Positions 1 to 7,732 of a stretch of 8,786 nucleotides of DNA are shown in pieces; the stretch's first letter is position 1, and the number at the start of each line of letters is the position of its first letter. Source of the DNA: JAGOUY01 sp964541725 (GTDB taxonomy: Bacteria > Patescibacteriota > Patescibacteriia > 2-12-FULL-60-25); contig CAZIQG010000048.1 in NCBI GenBank assembly GCA_964541725.1, positions 1-8,786 of the forward strand. Reading direction: 5' to 3'. Position numbers and translations under genes: made by a program. The notes below the pieces were generated by a model that saw only the letters and a list, made by a program, of their open reading frames with translations, searched no databases and had not been told where the DNA came from.

Positions 1-77
1 GTCGGGGTGACAGGACTTGAACCTGCGGCCTCCTGGTCCCAAACCAGGCGCTCTAGCCAACTGAGCTACGCCCCGAC
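1..77 (-). tRNA. tRNA-Pro (anticodon UGG)
   Basis: Read on the minus strand, the sequence folds as a complete cloverleaf. A 7-bp acceptor stem pairs GTCGGGG with CCCCGAC. The D-arm contains AGCTCAGTTGGCTAGAGC. The anticodon arm is CCTGG-TTTGGGA-CCAGG, which puts TGG in the anticodon and reads proline codons. The T-arm carries GGTTCAAGTCC. The discriminator base and any encoded CCA would fall left of base 1, outside the window. The tRNA is divergent from the glycosyltransferase gene that starts at 191, so the two are not co-transcribed. Confidence 0.97.
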
Positions 78-103
78 TCTGAAGACTATGGCTAAGTGGG
101 GGT

Positions 104-132
104 ATCCTAGCGGAAGATGGGGTAGACGTCTA
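104..132 (-). promoter_or_regulatory. Possible promoter of the tRNA-Pro gene
   Basis: On the minus strand a -35-like TAGACG (132-127) and a -10-like TAGGAT (109-104) are separated by 17 nt. Each matches the sigma-70 consensus at 4 of 6 positions. Initiation near base 97 would give a leader of about 20 nt before the mature tRNA 5' end. The -35 lies in the perfect 10-bp palindrome TAGACGTCTA (123-132). The hexamers are imperfect, so the call is tentative. Confidence 0.3.
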
Positions 133-190
133 GAGGGTCATTGGTTTGACGATTTACGATGGACGCTTCACGATAGAGGTGATTTGTTCT

Positions 191-1324
191 ATGCATATTG
201 CGCTTGATGCCCGGATGATGGGGGCGGGAAATACCCGCGGGATTGGTCGATATATTGAGGAAAGCGTGCGCGCGGCGCTGGAAGTGGATCATGACTTACG
301 TTATACGCTCGTTGTACGTGATTTAGTTGGTACGCCATTTGCGGGGCATCCCCGTGTCGACCATGTGGTGGCGGATATTCCTTGGTATTCCATTGAAGAA
401 CAGGTGAAAATGGCATCTGTCTTGGAAGAGATTGGAGCGGATCTTATTCATGTGCCGCATTGGAATGTGTCTTTGCGGATGCGTAAGCCATTTGTGGTGA
501 CCGTGCACGATGTTTTGCTGTTGCGTCAACCCACGAGCGCCAAGGTGTCTACGAAAGGATTTGTTACGCGTACGGTTAAACAGATAGGATTTCGTTTGGT
601 GTTGCGACACGCTGTCGTAACGGCGGGGAAGATATTTGTACCGACGGAATTCGTAGCGAGTGAAGTCGCTGCCTGTCTGCCTGTCGAAAATACTACGTTG
701 ATTGTGACAGGGGAGGGGATCACACGTTTTTCCAAGGCTGATTCACGATTGTGTTCAACATCTCCGTATCTACTGTATGTGGGGAGCGCGTATCCACATA
801 AGCGGTTGGATTTGCTGATGAAGGCTTGGGAAAAGATTCGACAGAAGTATTCTGGCTATGCGTTATTGATTGCGGGAGAGAAAGATGCGTTTATGGAACG
901 ACTTATTGAACACGCAACACGCAATACGCAATATGCAACCATGGGTAGCGAAAGAATCAAGTTTTTGGGGCGAGTGACGGATGCGGAATTGGCGGGATTG
1001 TATAAAGGGGCGACAGCGTTTGTCTTTCCTTCTTCGTATGAGGGATTTGGACTTCCTCCAATTGAGGCATTGTCGCTTGGATGTCCAGTGATTGCGAGTG
1101 ATATTGCGTGTTTACGCGAGGTGCTTCCGAAAGAAGGTGTGACGTGGTTCCGGGATGGAGACGAGCATGATATAATACGTGCGCTCGAACAGGTGTTGGA
1201 TGATCCTTCTCGCGCCAAAGAAGGTGTTGCGTCTGCGGCTGAATGGATACGGGTGCGACATGATTGGCGCGCAAGCGCAAAACGGATGGTAGTAGGGTAT
1301 CGCAAGATGGTCGAGCGTGTTTGA
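191..1324 (+). CDS. GT4-family glycosyltransferase (GT-B fold)
   Basis: This 377-residue cytoplasmic enzyme probably transfers a sugar from a nucleotide-sugar donor onto a glycan or lipid-linked acceptor; the sugar cannot be told. It opens with MHIALDARMM and the glycine loop RGIGRY, the usual N-terminal acceptor-domain signature. The donor domain begins near residue 193 with LLYVGSAYPHKRLD, carrying the conserved basic pair K204/R205. The GT4 EX7E motif is SYEGFGLPPIE, with E284 and E292, followed by ALSLGCPVIASD. Length and motif order are normal for the family. I chose ATG 191 because AGAGGTGA (175-182) is a good Shine-Dalgarno sequence just upstream; a TTG at 146 would add 15 unconserved residues. 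Its stop overlaps the next start (TGATG), which implies translational coupling to the DUF4012 gene. Residues around 242-251 are encoded by a heptamer repeat (see 913-940). Confidence 0.93.
   Translation: MHIALDARMMGAGNTRGIGRYIEESVRAALEVDHDLRYTLVVRDLVGTPFAGHPRVDHVVADIPWYSIEEQVKMASVLEEIGADLIHVPHWNVSLRMRKPFVVTVHDVLLLRQPTSAKVSTKGFVTRTVKQIGFRLVLRHAVVTAGKIFVPTEFVASEVAACLPVENTTLIVTGEGITRFSKADSRLCSTSPYLLYVGSAYPHKRLDLLMKAWEKIRQKYSGYALLIAGEKDAFMERLIEHATRNTQYATMGSERIKFLGRVTDAELAGLYKGATAFVFPSSYEGFGLPPIEALSLGCPVIASDIACLREVLPKEGVTWFRDGDEHDIIRALEQVLDDPSRAKEGVASAAEWIRVRHDWRASAKRMVVGYRKMVERV
913..940 (+). repeat. Four-unit heptamer tandem repeat inside the glycosyltransferase gene
   Basis: Four consecutive 7-bp units read CGCAACA, CGCAATA, CGCAATA and TGCAACC. 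They encode ATRNTQYAT in the stretch between LLIAGEKDAF and IKFLGRV, where GT4 enzymes normally have a variable helix and loop. Because 7 is not a multiple of 3, gain or loss of one unit would shift the reading frame. Confidence 0.8.
1168..1176 (+). promoter_or_regulatory. Possible internal extended -10 promoter element
   Basis: TGATATAAT is a perfect extended -10 (TGn followed by TATAAT) inside the 3' part of the glycosyltransferase gene, about 150 nt before the DUF4012 start. No good -35 lies 16-18 nt upstream. It encodes D-I-I in frame, so chance is possible. If active it would let the two downstream envelope genes be expressed without the glycosyltransferase. Confidence 0.25.
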
Positions 1325-4323
1325 TGCCCCGTGTTTCTCGAGGAGTGTCCCGACCTTTGCCGGGACGGAGAAGTTCTTTGCCAAAAGAGCTGTCTTTACA
1401 GTTAGAAACCCAACTATTTGAGGTTTTAGAAGAAGAAGGGCGTGTTCTATCTACCCCGTTGTTGGATGATACGAGAATCTCTAAGCGTGCGAGACGAGGG
1501 ATCCGTCGACGTTCCTTGCAGGAGCCACGGATGGCAACCAAATTAGTACCGGAGGTGCCAAGCGCGCCTCTTATCCATCCGGTCATAGAGTTAGATAAAG
1601 GATTATTGCGGTATTTACAGGCTTCTCGAGCCGTTAACAAAAGCGGTGTCACCTCTTTTATTGAGGGACAGCAACGTTCTTCTCAGGTGCCAGTGCGTTT
1701 TTCGGCGCATGACGTGAGTGATCACATCCTTCAGTTTCAAGTTCCCGCTCGTCCGATAGTAGAGGCTTCGCGCGATCCTTTTGGACAAACTGTGCGGGAA
1801 TGGATGGCCCCCTATCAGATCCCTCCTTCGTTAGAGGGGATGGTGTCTGCGACACAAGATTTATGGGTCGAAGAGGTTGACCCACGCTGTTTTCTTGAAC
1901 AATTTACGCCGGCGCATCCGGATGTGGCGTATTCTCTCCGTTATAATCTTTTATCGAAGCTGGTTGCGCCGTTTATTAAATGGGAAGCGGTTACACAGGG
2001 GTCGTTGAAACAAGAGGAGGTGCCTCTGGCGGTATCGGCGGAGCTTCCAGATGAGCTCCCAGCGGTTTCTTTCTCATTTCCTGAGGAGGTCGTTGAGTCC
2101 GAGCCTGTCTTGGGAGTTGATGTACGTGAGCAGTTTACGTCTGTGGATGCGGATGAGGCGTATCGCGGGTCATATGGTGTCATGGCGCGTATTAAGAAGG
2201 GGGTTGGTCGGTTCGTGAGTGTGTTTGATCGAGCGACGAAAGAAGTTGGTCAGGTCGAGCAGGGAGTTATAGAGCGCTTAGAAGTGGTGGAAGAGGAGGT
2301 GGGAGAAGTGGCGCAAGAGATAAAGCAGGTTTGGAACGTGCCGATGCTTGTGCCCCGTTTGCATACGGTGCGGGTGATGGCTGGTTTTTTTGGCTTACTA
2401 GCGATTGTGTCTATTCCAGCGGGAGCGGTGTCTTTATCGCGTTCGTTCGGGTCTTCGGTGCGAGATGTGAAGGTGCAGAGTGTCGCTGCTTTATCCGAGG
2501 TGCAAACAGCCCTACAAGGTTCGCCGTCTGGTCAGGTAGAGGCGTGGGCGCAAGCGTCTGAGCGGTTTGGGCAGGCCCGCGAATCGTTGTTACGTGCGAA
2601 TACGATGGCGCTCGGCTTGGCGCAAGCCTTGCCGCAAACCCGTTCCCAGTATGGAAGTGCGCGAGCCTTGCTTACGGCTGGTGAACGGACATCGCAAGCG
2701 GCAAAACTTCTTACGATTGGTGTCTCGCGGGCTTTGGAAGATAAAAATCAGCTACGGCCGGATGAACGGATCGGGATTTTTTTGACGTATCTTGATTACG
2801 CCTCACCCCTTTTGGAGGAAGCCTTGCAATCTTTGGAGCAAGTGGAGCCAGAGGCCTTGCCTGTGGGCTTGCGAGGGCAGGTGGCGGAGCTTCGTTCGAT
2901 GGTGGGAGCGGGGCGTTCGTCATTTCAGGATGCGAAAATGTTATTAGCCTTTTTACAAACGGCTCTGGGACATGAAGCGCCTCGTACGTACCTTTTTGTC
3001 TTCCAGAACCATGCGGAATTGCGTCCGACGGGAGGATTTATGGGTTCGGTGGCTGAAGTCACCTTTGATCGGGGGGAAATTACGAATATCTATGTGCCTG
3101 GTGGCGGTCCTTATGATTTGCGTAGTCAATTACGTGCTCGGGTTATTCCTCCACGTCCTTTGCAGTTGGTTGGCGGTCGGTGGGAATTTCAGGATGCGAA
3201 CTGGTTTCCGGATTTTCCTGCGGCAGCCGACAAGATTCGCTGGTTTTGGAGTCAGGCTGGGCAACCAACGCTTGATGGGGTGATCGCCATTAATGATACG
3301 TTGTTAGAGGGATTATTGCGTGTAACGGGTTCGATTGAGATGCCGGAGTACGGGAAAACTCTGAGTGCGGACAATGTCGTGCTTGAACTTCAGAAATCGG
3401 TGGAGCTTGAGTATGACAAGACGGAGAATAAACCAAAGAAGATTATTGGAGATTTGATGCCCAAGCTCCTTTCTCGTTTGAAAGCGAGTTCTCGTGAAGA
3501 TTGGTTGAAGTTAGCGGAGCTAGGATTAACGGCTCTTGAAACTAAAGATGTGCAGGTGTGGATGACACGAGCGGAGGAAGAGCAGTTGGTAGAGCGGTAT
3601 GATTGGAGCGGGCGGCTTAAACCAACACTTGGGGATGCACTGGCGATCGTAGAGGCGAATATTGCAGGACAAAAGACGGACACTTCGATTCAGGAGCGTG
3701 TTGACCATGAAGTGGAAATTGCTGAGGATGGGACAATTACGGATACGGTTACCTTGACCCGTGTGCATGCGGGGGTGAAGGGCGAATTATTTAAGGGGGC
3801 GAATAATGTTTCCTATGTACGTGTGTATGTCCCTGCGGGTTCTCGCTTGATTGAGGCGACGGGCTTTGAAGCCCCTTCGTCGAGTTTATTTGAAGTCCCT
3901 TTATTAGAGGATCAACTAGATCCGCATGTGGCACGTCTGGTAACTTCTGAGTCTAGTCCTGTTGCCGACGTAGAGGTGACACAGGAATTTGGTAGGACGG
4001 CCTTTGGGGGTTGGTTACAATTGCGTCCAGGGGAGACACGGGTGAGCCGTTTTCGCTATACTCTTCCGTTTACGGCCTTTGACTTGGCGCAGCGTACGGG
4101 AGAGGGCCAGGTGACGGATCGTGCTTCTGTAAAACGTGCGGCATATATGGTCCTTTTGACAAGTCAGGCAGGAAAAGCGAATCGTGATATTCATACGCGT
4201 GTACAGGTTCCCCCGGGATGGCAAACGCGTTGGACAAACCAATCTTCTGAGGGTCCATTTGAGCTTGCGGCCACTTGGGATCGCGATCGAATTTTAGCGG
4301 GTTTATTTGAAGTTGGCCTTTAA
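1324..4323 (+). CDS. Membrane-anchored DUF4012 domain protein with long cytoplasmic N-terminus
   Basis: This is a 999-residue protein if ATG 1324 is used. That start overlaps the upstream stop as TGATG and has no clear Shine-Dalgarno, consistent with coupled translation. Residues 1-350 are hydrophilic: a basic N-terminus, then a disordered-looking stretch, then a Glu/Val-rich segment near residues 315-340 (RLEVVEEEVGEVAQEIKQVW) likely to be a coiled coil. One membrane helix spans about 351-371. The external part starts with an Ala/Gln/Leu-rich helical region (about 385-550). The DUF4012 core follows: YLFVFQN from residue 556, then ELRPTGGF at 565-572, then VPGGGPYDL. The C-terminal 250 residues look beta-rich. 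DUF4012 has no established biochemical role that I know of, but such proteins often lie beside glycan-synthesis genes, as here. I am sure of the domain and unsure of the function. The large cytoplasmic extension is the unusual part. Confidence 0.9.
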   Translation: MPRVSRGVSRPLPGRRSSLPKELSLQLETQLFEVLEEEGRVLSTPLLDDTRISKRARRGIRRRSLQEPRMATKLVPEVPSAPLIHPVIELDKGLLRYLQASRAVNKSGVTSFIEGQQRSSQVPVRFSAHDVSDHILQFQVPARPIVEASRDPFGQTVREWMAPYQIPPSLEGMVSATQDLWVEEVDPRCFLEQFTPAHPDVAYSLRYNLLSKLVAPFIKWEAVTQGSLKQEEVPLAVSAELPDELPAVSFSFPEEVVESEPVLGVDVREQFTSVDADEAYRGSYGVMARIKKGVGRFVSVFDRATKEVGQVEQGVIERLEVVEEEVGEVAQEIKQVWNVPMLVPRLHTVRVMAGFFGLLAIVSIPAGAVSLSRSFGSSVRDVKVQSVAALSEVQTALQGSPSGQVEAWAQASERFGQARESLLRANTMALGLAQALPQTRSQYGSARALLTAGERTSQAAKLLTIGVSRALEDKNQLRPDERIGIFLTYLDYASPLLEEALQSLEQVEPEALPVGLRGQVAELRSMVGAGRSSFQDAKMLLAFLQTALGHEAPRTYLFVFQNHAELRPTGGFMGSVAEVTFDRGEITNIYVPGGGPYDLRSQLRARVIPPRPLQLVGGRWEFQDANWFPDFPAAADKIRWFWSQAGQPTLDGVIAINDTLLEGLLRVTGSIEMPEYGKTLSADNVVLELQKSVELEYDKTENKPKKIIGDLMPKLLSRLKASSREDWLKLAELGLTALETKDVQVWMTRAEEEQLVERYDWSGRLKPTLGDALAIVEANIAGQKTDTSIQERVDHEVEIAEDGTITDTVTLTRVHAGVKGELFKGANNVSYVRVYVPAGSRLIEATGFEAPSSSLFEVPLLEDQLDPHVARLVTSESSPVADVEVTQEFGRTAFGGWLQLRPGETRVSRFRYTLPFTAFDLAQRTGEGQVTDRASVKRAAYMVLLTSQAGKANRDIHTRVQVPPGWQTRWTNQSSEGPFELAATWDRDRILAGLFEVGL

Positions 4324-4331
4324 TCTATTTT

Positions 4332-6257
4332 ATGGCGTTCTTTAAAAAACGAGTCCCTGCGGCGTCTAAAATAGACACGCTCACAAAAGAAAAAGATCGC
4401 GCGGCCGTTGATCGTGGGTTGAGAGCGATTTATGTTGATGCCAAAGGTCATGTGCCTAAATTGGATCGGTTTGAGCGGACGCGGTCATGGCGCATGGCCT
4501 GGTTTTTTGCCGCAGGTGGAGCGTTGTGTTTATTGCTAACGGTGTTGGCTTGGAGTGGGTTTTGGGTCTTTGGTGGAGGCGCTGTGATGCACTCTTCCGC
4601 CTTTGAGGTGGTGGTGCAAGGATCGACGGATGTTTCTTTAGGAGAAGAGCAAACGTATGAACTTGTATGGCGTAATGCAGAGCCTCAGCTATTAATGGAT
4701 GTTGAGATCCGGCTTAATATCCCGACCGACTTTACGGTCACGGCTTTTGAACCTGCGCCGACCGATGCAGGCTTGCGTATTTGGAAGCTAGGGTTGGTGC
4801 AGCCGCAGGCATCTGGCCGCATTCGTGTGAAAGGTTTTTTTGTAGGTTCATTGGGAGAGCAAACGGTGCTTCAAGTTTTGAGCACCTACCGTGCCAACCG
4901 CACAGAGACGGTTTCTGAGCAAACATCGTTGCAAACGATTCATTACACTGGGACGGTATTGGCGGGAAATCTTTTGTTTCCAGAACGCGTTTTAGCAGGT
5001 GAGCCAACCCAGATTAAATACGCGATTGCCAACTTAGGAAAACAGTCTTTGGATCAGCTTGTGGCAAAACTTACATTCCCCCCCGGGTTTATTCCCGGAA
5101 CAATGGCTACGGGTACTCAGCTGGATCTGGCGCGACGTACGGTTTTGTTTCCGATTGGCAGCTTGGCGGCGGGATCTTTTTATACAGCGACCTTGCCAGG
5201 AGTGTTTGTTTCAGGAGGAAGTGGAGAAGCGACATTTCAAGCAGAAACAGGGCGCATGGGTGTTGAGAATGCCGTGCTTGTTGCGGCACGGAGTGAAGCG
5301 CGGCTTGCGATTGCGCCAGGAGATCTTACAGTGCGTTTGATTGTGAATGGAGGGGATGAAGCGCGTTCCTTGGAGCCGGGTGAGCCAATGCGAGCGACGG
5401 TTGCTTACGAAAATGTGAGTACTCAAGCCGTTAAAGATGTGGCGATTACGCTTCAGCTTGAATCGGTCGTGAATGGGCGTTCTGCTACGGGTACCTCGTT
5501 AATCGATTGGAAAGAATTTGATGATCCTAAACAGGGTGCCTCTACAACGAAATCTCGTGTGCAGACCGTCCGATATGACAAGACGCGTATGGCTGTCTTG
5601 GCGGAACTTGCTCCTGGAGCGCGTGGCACGATTGATGTTGGGTGGTTGACGTTACCTGTTACGAGTGGGACAAGGGATGCTCTTATTCGTGTGGCGGCGC
5701 AAACACAGGTTTCCGTTACTGGAGAGCGTGCGCCGCGTCTTATTCGTTCTCAGCCCGTCACCTTTACGTATCGCACGGATGCGGATGTCGTGGTTGAGCC
5801 GCGCTATTTTTCTGAAGAAGGTGCGCCGCTTGGTTCTGGTCCATTGCCTCCTACGGTGGGCAAGACGACGACGTATCGTATCTATTGGACGGTGCAGAAG
5901 AGTTTGCACGAAGTACGCAATATGACGATTCGAGCAGTGTTACCCACGATTGCGGCTTGGACGGGTAAAACAGAAGGGGCGACGGGAGCAATGGTCTATG
6001 ACGAAAAGACCCGCATGGTGACGTGGAATGTCGGTCGTATGCCAGAAAATGTGCGTGGACTTGAAGGATGGTTTGAGGTTGCTCTTACGCCTCAAGCGAT
6101 TGACGCGGGAAGATTTGCGTCTTTACTGGGCGAGACGTCGTTTCAGGGGATGGATGCGCGTGTCAACGAAACAATTCGACGCGTAAAACCTGGATTAAGC
6201 ACGGATTTATCGACGGATGAAGGGGCGAAGGGGAAGGGAGTGGTCAGATCGTTTTGA
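4332..6257 (+). CDS. Single-pass membrane protein with four extracytoplasmic beta-sandwich (DUF11/CARDB-like) repeats
   Basis: The 641-residue product starts with a basic cytoplasmic segment (1-54, KKR near the start), then one membrane helix at about 56-80 (WFFAAGGALCLLLTVLAWSG), and is otherwise predicted to be outside. Four units of about 110-150 residues can be recognised by a recurring 'G-E/K-x-x-x-Y-x-x-x-N' strand followed by a 'V-x-I/L-x-L-x-x-P' strand. They begin near residues 95 (SLGEEQTYELVWRN), 220 (AGEPTQIKYAIANLG), 345 (EPGEPMRATVAYENVS) and 495 (TVGKTTTYRIYWTV). This resembles DUF11/CARDB-type Ig-like surface repeats; no catalytic motif is visible. It lies 8 nt after the DUF4012 stop, hence the same operon, and lacks a visible Shine-Dalgarno. 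A stalk, adhesin or scaffold role is inferred, not shown. Confidence 0.85.
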   Translation: MAFFKKRVPAASKIDTLTKEKDRAAVDRGLRAIYVDAKGHVPKLDRFERTRSWRMAWFFAAGGALCLLLTVLAWSGFWVFGGGAVMHSSAFEVVVQGSTDVSLGEEQTYELVWRNAEPQLLMDVEIRLNIPTDFTVTAFEPAPTDAGLRIWKLGLVQPQASGRIRVKGFFVGSLGEQTVLQVLSTYRANRTETVSEQTSLQTIHYTGTVLAGNLLFPERVLAGEPTQIKYAIANLGKQSLDQLVAKLTFPPGFIPGTMATGTQLDLARRTVLFPIGSLAAGSFYTATLPGVFVSGGSGEATFQAETGRMGVENAVLVAARSEARLAIAPGDLTVRLIVNGGDEARSLEPGEPMRATVAYENVSTQAVKDVAITLQLESVVNGRSATGTSLIDWKEFDDPKQGASTTKSRVQTVRYDKTRMAVLAELAPGARGTIDVGWLTLPVTSGTRDALIRVAAQTQVSVTGERAPRLIRSQPVTFTYRTDADVVVEPRYFSEEGAPLGSGPLPPTVGKTTTYRIYWTVQKSLHEVRNMTIRAVLPTIAAWTGKTEGATGAMVYDEKTRMVTWNVGRMPENVRGLEGWFEVALTPQAIDAGRFASLLGETSFQGMDARVNETIRRVKPGLSTDLSTDEGAKGKGVVRSF

Positions 6258-6262
6258 GAGGT

Positions 6263-6290
6263 GTGACGGTATAAAAAAATATGCTATTAT
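6263..6290 (+). promoter_or_regulatory. Promoter for the downstream membrane protein gene (extended -10)
   Basis: A -35-like GTGACG (6263-6268, 4 of 6 matches) lies 16 nt before TATTAT (6285-6290), which is preceded by TGC to form an extended -10. The spacer is A-rich. Initiation would fall near 6297, about 10 nt before ATG 6307, so the transcript would be nearly leaderless and the AGGA at 6291-6294 would lie outside it. If real, this gene can be transcribed independently of the three genes before it. Confidence 0.5.
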
Positions 6291-6306
6291 AGGACTGTTC
6301 TTTTCT

Positions 6307-7629
6307 ATGACTTTACGTGGCTCTCGTCGTCCGCATGTTGTCCCGATTACGGCTCCTTCTTTTCCGACTGCACCGCGTACGAATATTTATCGCAATATTG
6401 CCTACAGTTTTATCGCCTTCACGGTGATCGTGGTGCTGGCAGTTTTGTGGTTGTCTTCGGCCAGAGCAACGATTGTGGTTCAGACAAAACGTACGCCAAT
6501 TACTTATGAAGGGGTTGTGGATGTGGCTCGTCAGCCTCAGTCAGGACAAATTCCTGGTCGAGTGGTGAATGGGATCTTTGAAAAAATTCAAGAGTTTCCC
6601 GTGGGAACTTCTGTTACGGCTACCCTCCCGCTTGTCCCAGTGGCTCCCGTTGTGCCCGTTACGCCGCCTCCTGCCCCTCCAACGACACCGGTCACGGTTA
6701 CTGCGCGAGGAACGGTGCGTATTTATAATAAGTACTCAAAAGCTCAGACATTGATTCGCACGACACGTTTACTGACGGCGGATCAAAAACTCTATCGCAT
6801 TGATCAGACGGTCCGTTTGCAGCCAGGGGAATCGATTGAAGTTCCGGTCTATGCCGATAAGTCAGGTGCAGAGTTCGTGATTGGTCCAACCACGTTTACG
6901 ATCCCAGGCTTGTTTGTGGATTTACAAAAATACATTTATGCAGAATCGACAAGTCCGTTTCAAGCGGTAAGTGCTCCTGCGGCGACGGCGCCGGCCACGT
7001 CTACTGCTTCACCCACGCCTACCCCTATTCCTGCCGCTCCTCGTTCAACGACGGGCAAGCTTGTTGTGCAAGCGGATTTGGATGCAGCAGAGCAGGCGCT
7101 TACCCAAGCTATTTTGGAGCAAGCAAAACGGACGTTGGGAGCGGATCTGGGAGATTTGAGCCGTATGGAGGTTGTGTATTTAGTCCGAAAACCTGATCGT
7201 TTTAAGACGAATGTGTCGGTAGGGCAATCTTCTGATACGTTCTTGGCTTCCCTAAAGCTTGATGTTACGGCGGTCTTTTATCCAAAAGAAGATCTTCTAT
7301 CTTTGGTGCGCCTTAAATTGAAAGAGAAAATTCCAAGCGAACGTGAGTTTCTTCCTCCGTCTACGGGCAGTGGTTTAATCTTAGAAATTCAATCTGCCGA
7401 TGCCAAAACAGAGACGGCGAATGTTCGAATTAAGGCCGAAGGTGCGTATCGGATTACACCTTCAAGTCCTGGCTTACAAAAAACGGTGGTAGCGGGCAAA
7501 GAACCGCAAGAAGCGATTGCGATCCTTAAATCGATTGAGGGGGTTGATGATGCTCAAGTCACCATTAAACCAAAATGGTTTGGCAAGATTCCTAGTTTAA
7601 AAGATAGGATTGATATTAAAGTAGAATAG
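6307..7629 (+). CDS. Single-pass membrane protein resembling the CPR 'baseplate J-like' family
   Basis: The 440-residue product has a short basic cytoplasmic tail, a membrane helix at about residues 29-51 (AYSFIAFTVIVVLAVLWLSS), and an external region. Two low-complexity linkers split that region: a Pro/Val-rich one near 113-137 and an Ala/Thr/Pro-rich one near 223-250. Between them lies a module with RGTVRIYNKYSKAQTLIRTTR, a PVYADKSGAEFVIGP stretch and FTIPG, then a YAEST segment. I recognise this pattern from CPR proteins often labelled baseplate J/gp47-like; the label need not mean a phage structure. The part after residue 250 is helical then mixed alpha/beta and unrecognised. ATG 6307 was chosen because the membrane helix then sits at the usual distance and the promoter lies just upstream. 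An ATG at 6217 would overlap the previous gene and add unlikely sequence. It probably works with the preceding envelope genes. Confidence 0.85.
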   Translation: MTLRGSRRPHVVPITAPSFPTAPRTNIYRNIAYSFIAFTVIVVLAVLWLSSARATIVVQTKRTPITYEGVVDVARQPQSGQIPGRVVNGIFEKIQEFPVGTSVTATLPLVPVAPVVPVTPPPAPPTTPVTVTARGTVRIYNKYSKAQTLIRTTRLLTADQKLYRIDQTVRLQPGESIEVPVYADKSGAEFVIGPTTFTIPGLFVDLQKYIYAESTSPFQAVSAPAATAPATSTASPTPTPIPAAPRSTTGKLVVQADLDAAEQALTQAILEQAKRTLGADLGDLSRMEVVYLVRKPDRFKTNVSVGQSSDTFLASLKLDVTAVFYPKEDLLSLVRLKLKEKIPSEREFLPPSTGSGLILEIQSADAKTETANVRIKAEGAYRITPSSPGLQKTVVAGKEPQEAIAILKSIEGVDDAQVTIKPKWFGKIPSLKDRIDIKVE

Positions 7630-7675
7630 CTTCCCCGTATTTATTCGTCTTCATAGTCCTACCCTTAAGGTAAGG

Positions 7676-7713
7676 GGGGTTGGAGGGGTTGGGTCGATCG
7701 GTGTAGGGGTTGG
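7676..7713 (+). repeat. G-rich repeat: three copies of GGGGTTGG
   Basis: GGGGTTGG occurs at 7676-7683, 7685-7692 and 7706-7713, the first inside a run of six G. Four G-tracts of three or more lie between 7674 and 7709, so the plus strand could form a G-quadruplex with loops of about 5, 2 and 12 nt. It lies directly upstream of the extended -10 at 7718. Confidence 0.7.
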
Positions 7714-7717
7714 ATGG

Positions 7718-7726
7718 TGATATATT
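7718..7726 (+). promoter_or_regulatory. Extended -10 element upstream of the palindrome
   Basis: TGATATATT fits the extended -10 pattern TGn plus TATATT (5 of 6). No convincing -35 is present at 7698-7703. Usual spacing places the transcription start at about 7733, exactly the first G of the palindrome's left arm. Confidence 0.4.
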
Positions 7727-7732
7727 GGCTAT

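Noticed and set aside
146..175. TTGACG at 146-151 as a promoter for the glycosyltransferase
   Set aside because: The hexamer is a good -35, but at 16-18 nt spacing only poor -10 matches (CACGAT, ACGATA) are found.
146..190. Upstream TTG start for the glycosyltransferase
   Set aside because: ATG 191 has a good Shine-Dalgarno and begins exactly at the conserved first strand of the fold.
6217..6306. ATG 6217 as the start of the fourth envelope gene
   Set aside because: It would overlap the previous gene by 41 nt, sit upstream of the promoter, and add residues without family resemblance.
7662..7676. CCCTTA/TAAGGG as a terminator after the envelope block
   Set aside because: Only 6 bp with a 3-nt loop, followed by G-rich rather than T-rich sequence.
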